DNA of 12,774 nucleotides from Treponema sp. (GTDB lineage: Bacteria; Spirochaetota; Spirochaetia; Treponematales; Breznakiellaceae). The DNA is taken from NCBI GenBank assembly GCA_031266255.1, contig JAISBK010000116.1:1-12774 (forward strand), in the 5' to 3' direction. Position numbers and translations under genes: made by a program. Below the pieces are notes generated by a model. It was not told where the DNA came from and made no database searches. It was given only the letters and a program-made list of their open reading frames with translations. Below are positions 1-6,111 of the stretch, in pieces. Each line of letters starts with the position of its first letter. Position 1 is the first letter of the stretch.

Positions 1-79
1 TTTCCAACATGAATACACAAGGGCCCGGCCGCACCGCTTTTTGGACTAGGGATTGGGGGGGTTTAATGTTTGTTTATAA

Positions 80-101
80 CCCCCCCCCCCCCCCCCCCCC
101 C
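80..101. repeat. 22-base homopolymeric C tract upstream of a surface protein gene
   Basis: Twenty-two consecutive C residues (G on the minus strand) lie about 235 bases before the start of an outer-membrane beta-barrel gene. The tract is flanked by the same octamer, TTTATAAC, at 73-80 and 111-118; each contains a possible -10 box (TATAAC). A run of seven G at 55-61 could pair with part of the C tract, closed by TT/AA (62-63 with 78-79), as a 9-bp stem. Homopolymer runs of this length are prone to slipped-strand length change. In Treponema pallidum, poly-G tracts upstream of surface protein genes are known to affect transcription. The exact length in this record may be affected by sequencing error. 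Confidence 0.9.
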
Positions 102-195
102 AATTAAAGTTTTATAACTGTTTATTCCCCGGTTATTCCCATCTCTCAATAATCGTTAAGCCAGGACTGCCTCCGCATAATCGCTGCGGGTGCGA

Positions 196-216
196 GGGAG
201 GTGCATCATGACATAG
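196..216 (+). promoter_or_regulatory. Strong Shine-Dalgarno with a two-codon start-stop ORF
   Basis: GGGAGG at 196-201 is followed six bases later by ATG ACA TAG (208-216). This is a well-formed translation start that terminates after Met-Thr. If transcribed from the upstream TATAAC promoter, a ribosome would bind and release about 120 bases before the real gene. It may be a minimal regulatory upstream ORF, the remnant of an older start, or chance. Confidence 0.25.
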
Positions 217-267
217 CTTAATTGAGGATAATCCGTCTTGTGAATGAGGCTCTTGCAAACTTTGGTT

Positions 268-297
268 TTGAACGGAACTTTTGTTCTGCGGTAATAA
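268..297 (+). promoter_or_regulatory. Predicted sigma70-type promoter for the outer-membrane protein gene
   Basis: TTGAAC (268-273) and TAATAA (292-297) are separated by 18 bases and lie just upstream of the gene. A start near 304 would place the 302-318 hairpin at the very 5' end of the mRNA. This is a consensus match only; the TATAAC boxes around the C tract are competing candidates. Confidence 0.4.
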
Positions 298-301
298 GGA
301 T

Positions 302-318
302 GCCGGTTAAATACCGGC
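302..318 (+). promoter_or_regulatory. Hairpin immediately upstream of the ribosome binding site
   Basis: GCCGGT (302-307) and ACCGGC (313-318) form a perfect six-pair GC-rich stem with a five-base loop. It ends five bases before the AGGAGG Shine-Dalgarno at 324-329. If transcription starts nearby it would cap the 5' end and could stabilise the message or tune translation. Confidence 0.45.
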
Positions 319-335
319 TGTTCAGGAGGAACGAG

Positions 336-1781
336 ATGAAAAGGATTGTGTTGGTTTCTGCAGTATTGCTGTTGCTCGGTACTGCGGCTTTTGCCGAGAT
401 TACCTGGGGAGGAAGCGGACGATTGGTTCTGGTGCCCTTTGGTATACGGGGTGAAAATTCCGATAAGGATGTTCCAGCGGCTACCTATTTCGGTGCTGAA
501 AATCCCTGGAGCGGTAACGGTCCCCGTATCGGCCTTAGCCTTACGGGTAAGCGGGAACAGGGGAACATGGGGTTTAACCTGGCCTTTGCGGTAGAACATC
601 AAAGCGGGGAATTTGTTCCCGCCATTGATGACGGCGCTGCAAACATTTGGTTAAAGCCTTTTGGCGGCGCACTGGAAACCCTTACCGGTACTTTTGGTAT
701 GTTCAACGTTGATAAGCTCCGGTTCAAATACGCCGGTTCTGGCATGGGCTTTCATAATTACGTGAGTTACGTCCGCACGGATTTAGCCGATGAAGACACG
801 ACCTTCCGCCGGTTCAGGGGCAGCGGCTTTGGCAGTCATCTGAGTTACGAACTGGTTGAAGGGCTTTGGCTCGGGGTTGGTTTTGGCAGCGTGGGGGATA
901 GCCGTTCCTTTGCGGGGGAGTTTAAGGAAGACGGATTTATAAACGCGCTTAAAGATACCCAGGTGGGAGCGGGGTATACGATTAAGGACATCGGCTTTAT
1001 CCGCGCCCAGTGGGTCGGGTTTGTTACCAAGGAGTGGGCCGAGACCTCAAAGGCAGAAACGGAAACCGTTTGGGTTCAGGACACCCCTTCCGACCCCGCC
1101 AGCGGTAAGTGGGAGACCAAGACTACGGCCGCGAAATACGATTGGGTCAATAAGTCTCTTGACAAACCCTTGGGGGGTACGGGGGATGCGGGGAAAATCC
1201 AGGCCGCGTTTAACCTTACGGCGATCCCGGGGGTCAGCGTTGATCTGGGGATAAGCGTCCCGCTGGCCGATGAAAAAGACTACTGGAATGATTTGGCCAA
1301 AACCACAAAAACAAAAACAGTGAAAACCCAGGACGATTATGTGGTAAGCATCGGCGCGGACATTACCGCCCCGATGCCGTTCCGCCTGTGGACGGTTATC
1401 TCCGCCAAATTCGGCGGGTATACGGAAACTACAACGCCTGGAACCCCAACAGAAACCATAAAGAAAGGCACGGATGTAGCGGTTATGCTTAATCCCTGGT
1501 ACTACCTAACGGATAGCTTGATATTGTCCGCGGATATTTTCCTTGACACCCGTTTCGGCAGCGATGAAGCCCCTATTGTTCCGGATAGCGATCCAACGAT
1601 GAATCCCGCCGCCGACGCAAAGAACAACTACCTGGACCTGGGTTTTGGGTTGTATGTACGGAAAAACATCGCTGGCGGAGATGTCCGGGCCGGTGTTACG
1701 CTCAAGCTCCCCGGTGGAGATGCCCACGAAGGAGCAAAGCCGCAATTTTTTATCCCGATAATGTTTAATTACGGTTTCTAG
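336..1781 (+). CDS. Secreted outer-membrane beta-barrel protein (porin-like), spirochaetal
   Basis: This is a 481-residue exported protein of unknown exact family. The ATG at 336 is chosen because AGGAGG (324-329) lies six bases upstream and translation then begins with a textbook signal peptide: Met-Lys-Arg, a hydrophobic core to about residue 18, and Ala-Phe-Ala at the likely signal peptidase I site. The mature chain alternates glycine- and aromatic-rich strands and ends in Tyr-Gly-Phe, the terminal Phe typical of BAM-inserted barrels. Thr/Lys-rich hydrophilic stretches around residues 230-275, 310-335 and 365-380 look like long exposed loops. The chain resembles treponemal outer-membrane proteins in style, but I cannot assign a named family. 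It may carry a diffusion-pore or surface-antigen role. It stands alone, with a hairpin after its stop and a long C tract upstream that could make expression variable. Confidence 0.8.
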   Translation: MKRIVLVSAVLLLLGTAAFAEITWGGSGRLVLVPFGIRGENSDKDVPAATYFGAENPWSGNGPRIGLSLTGKREQGNMGFNLAFAVEHQSGEFVPAIDDGAANIWLKPFGGALETLTGTFGMFNVDKLRFKYAGSGMGFHNYVSYVRTDLADEDTTFRRFRGSGFGSHLSYELVEGLWLGVGFGSVGDSRSFAGEFKEDGFINALKDTQVGAGYTIKDIGFIRAQWVGFVTKEWAETSKAETETVWVQDTPSDPASGKWETKTTAAKYDWVNKSLDKPLGGTGDAGKIQAAFNLTAIPGVSVDLGISVPLADEKDYWNDLAKTTKTKTVKTQDDYVVSIGADITAPMPFRLWTVISAKFGGYTETTTPGTPTETIKKGTDVAVMLNPWYYLTDSLILSADIFLDTRFGSDEAPIVPDSDPTMNPAADAKNNYLDLGFGLYVRKNIAGGDVRAGVTLKLPGGDAHEGAKPQFFIPIMFNYGF

Positions 1782-1805
1782 CAGGTGTTTTTCCTAACTT
1801 GATGT

Positions 1806-1835
1806 TTGACATCCGGCTCTCCTTCCGGATGTCAA
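1806..1835 (+). terminator. Perfect 11-bp hairpin downstream of the outer-membrane protein gene
   Basis: The arms at 1806-1816 (TTGACATCCGG) and 1825-1835 (CCGGATGTCAA) pair perfectly around an eight-base loop, 25 bases after the stop codon. No T run follows, so it is not a classical intrinsic terminator. It may still stop transcription or protect the 3' end. Confidence 0.5.
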
Positions 1836-1870
1836 TCCAACGCTTCAAGGATGGATGAATTTTCTGTTTT

Positions 1871-1904
1871 GTCCACCCATAATGCAGCCGTATTATGGGT
1901 GGAC
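1871..1904. repeat. Perfect 13-bp inverted repeat (hairpin)
   Basis: GTCCACCCATAAT (1871-1883) pairs without mismatch with ATTATGGGTGGAC (1892-1904) around the loop GCAGCCGT. The palindrome could be a bidirectional terminator for the outer-membrane gene and for the possible small minus-strand gene ending at 1925. It could also be an operator or a dispersed repeat. No T tract follows on either strand, so terminator function is uncertain. Confidence 0.6.
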
Positions 1905-1924
1905 CCTGTTAATGCGAATCAAGG

Positions 1925-2062
1925 TTAGACCGCAGCGACAGCAAGTCTGGCGAAGATATCTGAAAAATAACGATCCGCATTCCGCAGACTCATCCCCCAT
2001 AAGCCGTCCATTCGGGGCTTCCACGATGAAAGGGTTTTGCCGCTCTTCACAGAGTTTTTCAT
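1925..2062 (-). CDS. Possible small protein of 45 residues, unknown function
   Basis: An ATG at 2062 is preceded by AAGGTGA (2068-2074 on the minus strand) at a spacing of five bases, a good Shine-Dalgarno. The frame runs 45 codons to TAA at 1925. The product starts Met-Lys-Asn and is basic in its first half. It has two tryptophans near residues 14 and 22 and a hydrophobic Phe/Ala/Val-rich end. I recognise no family and see no membrane segment. Support is the binding site and the hairpin downstream; short length means chance is a real alternative. It would be divergent from ackA. Confidence 0.3.
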   Translation of the reverse strand: MKNSVKSGKTLSSWKPRMDGLWGMSLRNADRYFSDIFARLAVAAV

Positions 2063-2083
2063 CGAATTCACCTTATATAGATA

Positions 2084-2111
2084 TTGATATACAGAACGGT
2101 TGTGATATGCT
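2084..2111 (+). promoter_or_regulatory. Predicted extended -10 promoter of ackA
   Basis: TTGATA (2084-2089) and TATGCT (2106-2111) are 16 bases apart. A TG dinucleotide at 2103-2104 gives the extended -10 form TGnTATGCT. Transcription would start near 2118, leaving a leader of about 65 bases before ackA. Confidence 0.5.
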
Positions 2112-2183
2112 ACACTAAGCATAATGAAAAACAATAATCTGCGGTTTTGCGGGTTATAACGTACAGGAAAGCGAGGTTTTAGT

Positions 2184-3521
2184 ATGGTTATTCTGACACT
2201 GAATTGCGGATCATCCTCCGTGAAGTATCAGGTCTATGACTGGGATGCAAAGGATATTCTAGCCGTAGGCGTTGTTGAGAAAGTTACCTTTGCAGGTTCT
2301 TTCATTGGTCATAAAGCGAAGGGTAAGGAAGAGTATACGATCCAGCATGACTGCCCCACCCATACCGAGGCGGTGAATCTCATCATCAAGACCCTGCTGG
2401 ATCCGGAGCATGGGGTCATTAAGGACATGAGCGTCATCAAGGCCGTAGGGCACCGGGTACTTCATGGGGGGGACAAGTTTACTAAGTCGGTCATTGTGGA
2501 TGATGCGGCGATGCATGCCTTCAACGAGGTGAAGGATTTAGGGCCCCTGCACAACCCGGCGAATATCATGGGTATTGAGGCTGCCAAGAAAGTACTTCCT
2601 GATGTGCCCCATTGCGCGGTGATGGATACGGCCTGGCATCAGACCATGCCCCCGGAATCCTTCCTCTATGCCATGCCCTATGAATGGTACGAGCAGTATG
2701 CGGTCCGCCGTTATGGGTTTCATGGGACCTCGTTCCTCTATACCGCCAAACGTGCAGCGGTACTCTTGGGGAAAGACCCCTTCAAGACGAACCTGATCAT
2801 TGCTCACTTGGGGAATGGTTCTTCTATTAATGCGGTCAAAGATGGTTGTTCTTTTGATACGTCTATGGGCATTACCCCTCTGGAAGGATTGGTCATGGGA
2901 ACCCGTGCAGGAGATGCGGATTTGGCTGCGCCCTTCTATGTGATGCGGAAGACCGGCATGAGTCCTGCGGAAATGGAAGCTGCCCTGAACAAGAAGTCCG
3001 GCCTTTTGGGAATCACCGGCCAATACGCGGATCGCCGGGACATCCAAACCGCAGCGCTGAACGGGGACACCAGGGCGCGCCTTGCTCAGGACATGGAAGC
3101 CTACCGGGTAAAGAAATACATCGGTGCCTACAAAGCGGTCCTCGGCCGGGTAGATGCGCTGGTCTTTACCGCAGGGGTAGGGGAATTCGCGACCTTTATG
3201 CGGAAGAAGATCCTCCAGGGGCTTGAAGGTATGGGTATGGTCTACGATCCTGACAAGAACGATCTCTCTCATACCCGGAATACCGAAACCCGGATATCTA
3301 CGGATGCCTCTCCCATACCTATATTCGTTATCCCCACGGACGAAGAATTGGTTATGACCGAAGATGCCTATGCGTTGATGAAGGGAACCTATGACGTCCA
3401 CACCAAGTTCACGTATTCGTTCCAGAGCAAGGACTATGTAAATAAGGGAAGGGCAGCTGGTCTCAAGGAAGAATTAGCCAAGCATCCTGAACTCAAACCC
3501 ATTATTGCCTTGCCTGATTAG
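2184..3521 (+). CDS. ackA: Acetate kinase
   Basis: Acetate kinase interconverts acetyl phosphate plus ADP with acetate plus ATP in the cytoplasm, usually with phosphotransacetylase, and is a main ATP source in fermenting spirochaetes. Family signatures appear in order: the N-terminal phosphate-binding motif with Asn7, Ser10-Ser12 and Lys14; GHRVLHGG at 89-96; DTAWHQTMP with Asp148; YGFHGTS with His180; HLGNGSS at 208-214; GTRAGD with Arg241; FTAGVGE at 328-334; and TDEEL with Glu387/388. The protein is 445 residues against about 400 for most bacterial enzymes, with roughly 40 extra C-terminal residues. The second His of the usual HGTSH motif is Phe184. The start at 2184 follows a GCGAGG Shine-Dalgarno (2171-2176). 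No pta lies beside it here, and it has its own predicted promoter. Confidence 0.96.
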   Translation: MVILTLNCGSSSVKYQVYDWDAKDILAVGVVEKVTFAGSFIGHKAKGKEEYTIQHDCPTHTEAVNLIIKTLLDPEHGVIKDMSVIKAVGHRVLHGGDKFTKSVIVDDAAMHAFNEVKDLGPLHNPANIMGIEAAKKVLPDVPHCAVMDTAWHQTMPPESFLYAMPYEWYEQYAVRRYGFHGTSFLYTAKRAAVLLGKDPFKTNLIIAHLGNGSSINAVKDGCSFDTSMGITPLEGLVMGTRAGDADLAAPFYVMRKTGMSPAEMEAALNKKSGLLGITGQYADRRDIQTAALNGDTRARLAQDMEAYRVKKYIGAYKAVLGRVDALVFTAGVGEFATFMRKKILQGLEGMGMVYDPDKNDLSHTRNTETRISTDASPIPIFVIPTDEELVMTEDAYALMKGTYDVHTKFTYSFQSKDYVNKGRAAGLKEELAKHPELKPIIALPD

Positions 3522-3529
3522 AAGATGCG

Positions 3530-3585
3530 ATTTATGCCCCTTCGAGGCTGCTTCATAGGAAAGGTAGGAACGAAAGGGCGTAAAT
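3530..3585. terminator. Imperfect inverted repeat between convergent genes
   Basis: The arms 3530-3544 and 3571-3585 pair over 15 positions with one mismatch and one wobble, around a 26-base loop. The element lies between the stop codons of ackA and the convergent deacetylase gene, the right place for a bidirectional terminator. There is no clear T run and the loop is long, so the call rests mainly on position and symmetry. Confidence 0.4.
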
Positions 3586-3600
3586 CCTATTCCAAGGTTC

Positions 3601-4668
3601 CTAGAAATCTTGGTACCGGTAAAACCGTAAGTGCAGGTCTTGGGCGGTTTGTAACATATAGTGCAAGCGATGGGGTTTGATGCCCCAATCAGCGGAATCG
3701 GAAATATCATGAGTCGTCAAGGGCAGAATCTGATCCCCCCCGATAAATTTCAGGGTTCTGAACATAACCGTAACCGTGGCCTCGAAGTCTTCATCTTGTT
3801 TGTAGAGAATATTGTCCAGGGCCTTGGAGGAAATATACCCTTTCCGGATGGTTTCTCCATCGTAAACCCGGAACGTAACCCCATATCCCCGTAGAATCTT
3901 GAAGGACCGGGAAAGTTCCTCATGCATCCAGGGTTCGGAAAGCCCGTAGGGATACGCAAAGGATTGCAAAGGGACCCCTGCATTCCTAAAGGTATCTAAC
4001 GCGGAAAGGGTCTCTGCGAAAAACTCCTCTCGGGAAACCTTGGTCAGATTAAGGTGATGTTGGGTATGATACCCCACATCGTGGCCCCGGCTCAGCGCGG
4101 TGAGACAAAAAGGACAGAGATCTCCCTGTACAAAAAACGTAACTTTCGCCCCATACCGGTCAAATACCTCAAGATTACGTTCCCAAGCATCCTGATAATT
4201 ATCATCAAAGGCCAAGAGCAGTCCTGCGGCATCTTCCTGAATATGCCACAGGAGCTTATCCTGCCGCACACTGCCTGAGGGTAGTTCCTTTATAGAAAAA
4301 CCTACCAAAAAACGGGAATTATCCATCTGCTGGGCATGGAATACATCATACACCACCTCAAAGCGGGTATCCGGGGCATGTTCCCGAGAATCCCCGTCCG
4401 GCAGATCCTCCAGGGCAATATCCGATTTAACCAGGATGGCATCCCCTTCCTGGAAGATATACTTTTTGATCTCCGGCGTATGCTCCTTAACCCATTGTAC
4501 CGTAACGTCAAAGATCGAGGGTTTTTCCGGGACTGCCCTGACCGCGGGATCAAGCCGCTCCGTAGGCGCTGCAAGAGGACGTTCAGGTATAAACGCGGGC
4601 TGTCGGCTTGTACAGCCGCTGAAGATACTCAGGATAAACATACTGAAACCATACACCGTTTTTTTCAT
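3601..4668 (-). CDS. Polysaccharide deacetylase (NodB domain) lipoprotein
   Basis: This is a 355-residue carbohydrate esterase family 4 protein, expected to remove acetyl groups from N-acetylated sugars such as peptidoglycan or other envelope glycans. The first 18 residues form a basic, hydrophobic signal ending Phe-Ser-Gly-Cys. Cys19 is the likely lipidation site in a relaxed, spirochaete-like lipobox. About 125 residues of unassigned sequence precede the NodB domain (about 148-345). Its metal and catalytic motifs are visible: Phe-Asp-Asp at 154-156, His201-Thr-Gln-His-His205, Tyr-Pro-Tyr-Gly at 239-242 and Leu-Thr-Thr-His at 317-320. The ribosome binding site is weak (AAGAAG in an A-rich leader), but Met-Lys-Lys fits a signal peptide start. 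The gene converges with ackA and diverges from proA. The natural substrate cannot be read from sequence. Confidence 0.85.
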   Translation of the reverse strand: MKKTVYGFSMFILSIFSGCTSRQPAFIPERPLAAPTERLDPAVRAVPEKPSIFDVTVQWVKEHTPEIKKYIFQEGDAILVKSDIALEDLPDGDSREHAPDTRFEVVYDVFHAQQMDNSRFLVGFSIKELPSGSVRQDKLLWHIQEDAAGLLLAFDDNYQDAWERNLEVFDRYGAKVTFFVQGDLCPFCLTALSRGHDVGYHTQHHLNLTKVSREEFFAETLSALDTFRNAGVPLQSFAYPYGLSEPWMHEELSRSFKILRGYGVTFRVYDGETIRKGYISSKALDNILYKQDEDFEATVTVMFRTLKFIGGDQILPLTTHDISDSADWGIKPHRLHYMLQTAQDLHLRFYRYQDF

Positions 4669-4723
4669 TTTTTTCTTCTTTATCTCTTTATCTCTTAAAA
4701 TAAGCCCTCTGAAACAATCTTTC

Positions 4724-4752
4724 TTAACTCAGGAACATTATGATACTATAGT
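4724..4752 (+). promoter_or_regulatory. Predicted sigma70-type promoter of the proA-proB operon
   Basis: TTAACT (4724-4729) and TATAGT (4747-4752) are separated by exactly 17 bases. Transcription would begin near 4759, giving a leader of about 90 bases before proA. I see no riboswitch or T-box in that leader. The minus-strand promoter of the deacetylase must lie in the same interval, but I could not place it. Confidence 0.45.
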
Positions 4753-4848
4753 TTTGTTACCGGGGATAGGATGGATATGTTCCACCTTATGGTCCGGGAT
4801 TGCTTAGGGTTACCACATACCCAAACCAACAATAAGGGGGAATGGATC

Positions 4849-6111
4849 ATGTATTCTTTAGAACCAGTGTTTGATACACTCAGAACAGCCCAAGCTCGTT
4901 TGGCCCTGGAAAACAGGCATACCAAAGATGAGGCCCTCAAAGCAGTGCTGCACGCCATTGATGCCAGCCGGGGTGCGCTCTACCAAGCCAATGAAGCGGA
5001 TATCCTCAATGCCTTGAAGAACGGGATGAAAGCAGCCCTTATCGACCGATTATCCTTGGATGATACGCGGATAGACGGGATACTTGAAGGGATTGCCACG
5101 GTAATCCGTCAAGATGACCCCATCGGTAAAGTACGAGCCGGCTGGACCTTACCCAATGGCCTTTTGGTGGAGCAACGGACCGTGGCCCTGGGGGTGGTGG
5201 CTATCATTTACGAATCCCGGCCAAACGTAACCGTGGACGCTTTCAGCCTTGCTTATAAAGCGGGTTGCGCCATACTGCTCAGGGGATCTGCTTCTGCGCT
5301 GGAATCGAATCGGGTTTTGGTACGGGCAATCAAGCAGGGCCTAGAAGCCGGAGGAGGCATACCCGAAGCAGTAGCGCTGGCTGATTCGGGCAGCCGGGAT
5401 GAAGTAGCAGAAATACTCAACGCTCAAGGTAGGATAGACCTGGTCATTCCCCGGGGGGGCAAGGGACTCATTCGCCGGGTGGTGAATCATACCCGGATTC
5501 CGGTGATTGAAACCGGAGAAGGAAATTGCCATATCTACGTGGATACGAGTGCTGACATCCCCAATGCCCTAGCTATTATTGAAAACGCCAAAACCCAGAG
5601 GCCGGGAGCCTGTAATGCCGTAGAGACCCTCCTGGTACACCGGGATATAGGGGCTTCCCTCTTGCCGCGGTTAGCCCAGCGGTTTGCAGGAACGGTTGAA
5701 CTTCGCTGCGACGGGCCTTCCAAGGCAGCTATCGGTACGCCGCCCCAAGGTTTGATCCTTAAAGATGCAGTCATGGAAGACTGGGAAACCGAATTCCTTG
5801 ATTACATCCTAGCGGTTAAGACGGTGGATACCCTTGATGAAGCTATAGACTTTATCAACCGTTATGGGACCAAGCACTCCGAAGCCATCCTCACCAACGA
5901 TCTTCAGGCTGCAGAAGCCTTCAAGCGCCGGATTGATGCGGCCTGTGTGTACACCAATGCATCCACCCGGTTCACCGATGGCGGGGTCTTTGGATTTGGA
6001 GCAGAATTGGGGATCAGTACCCAGAAGTTCCATGCCCGAGGCCCTATGGGCCTTGAAGCCCTTACCACGATCCAATACCATATAGCCGGTTCAGGCCAAA
6101 TACGCATATAA
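4849..6111 (+). CDS. proA: Gamma-glutamyl phosphate reductase (glutamate-5-semialdehyde dehydrogenase)
   Basis: ProA reduces gamma-glutamyl phosphate with NADPH to glutamate-5-semialdehyde, the second step of proline synthesis in the cytoplasm. The 420-residue product has the family's usual length. Visible signatures are ESRPNVTVDAF at 122-132, the region GEGNCHIYVD at 223-232, RPGACNAVETLL with the catalytic Cys255, and the C-terminal FGFGAELGISTQ / HARGPMGLEAL block (381-405). The frame is open upstream to 4771, but the ATG at 4849 has AAGGGGG eight bases before it and removes 26 residues that do not belong to the family. The stop overlaps the proB start by one base (TAATG), so the two are translationally coupled. 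Placing proA before proB reverses the common proB-proA order. Confidence 0.96.
   Translation: MYSLEPVFDTLRTAQARLALENRHTKDEALKAVLHAIDASRGALYQANEADILNALKNGMKAALIDRLSLDDTRIDGILEGIATVIRQDDPIGKVRAGWTLPNGLLVEQRTVALGVVAIIYESRPNVTVDAFSLAYKAGCAILLRGSASALESNRVLVRAIKQGLEAGGGIPEAVALADSGSRDEVAEILNAQGRIDLVIPRGGKGLIRRVVNHTRIPVIETGEGNCHIYVDTSADIPNALAIIENAKTQRPGACNAVETLLVHRDIGASLLPRLAQRFAGTVELRCDGPSKAAIGTPPQGLILKDAVMEDWETEFLDYILAVKTVDTLDEAIDFINRYGTKHSEAILTNDLQAAEAFKRRIDAACVYTNASTRFTDGGVFGFGAELGISTQKFHARGPMGLEALTTIQYHIAGSGQIRI

Larger units (their letters stand above)
102..335 (+). other. Leader region of the outer-membrane protein gene; no large gene seen
   Basis: I see no convincing gene in this stretch. 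It holds a TATAAC box at 113-118 whose -35 position would fall inside the C tract. It also has a direct repeat of TTATTCCC (122-129 and 133-140, period 11), a start-stop mini-ORF at 208-216, a sigma70-like promoter at 268-297 and a hairpin at 302-318. A TTG codon at 222 is in frame with the downstream gene but has no ribosome binding site. The residues it would add do not resemble a signal peptide, so I do not treat this part as coding. Confidence 0.6.
1836..2083. other. Intergenic region before ackA
   Basis: This stretch has no confidently assigned gene. It contains a second perfect hairpin (1871-1904) and a possible 45-residue minus-strand gene (1925-2062). An overlapping plus-strand frame from 1855 has no ribosome binding site and no recognisable motif. 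Confidence 0.6.

Noticed and set aside
222..335. TTG-initiated N-terminal extension of the barrel protein
   Set aside because: It has no Shine-Dalgarno and would bury the signal peptide. The ATG at 336 has AGGAGG at ideal spacing and a clean signal sequence.
156..602. 148-codon minus-strand frame across the barrel gene leader
   Set aside because: It runs antisense through the signal peptide region, has no ribosome binding site or motif, and reads as low-information sequence.
1855..2118. 87-codon plus-strand frame between the barrel gene and ackA
   Set aside because: It starts with no binding site, runs through the 13-bp palindrome and into the ackA promoter, and shows no recognisable motif.
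2538..3401. 287-codon minus-strand frame antisense to ackA
   Set aside because: It is a long shadow of strongly conserved acetate kinase codons, with no family signature or start context.
4436..4807. Plus-strand frame with a hydrophobic Phe-rich stretch opposite the deacetylase start
   Set aside because: The apparent membrane segment is the complement of the A-rich leader and Lys codons of the deacetylase gene; it has no binding site.
4759..4848. Possible T-box or riboswitch in the proA leader
   Set aside because: I found only a four-pair stem (GGGT/ACCC) and none of the conserved T-box or other riboswitch elements.
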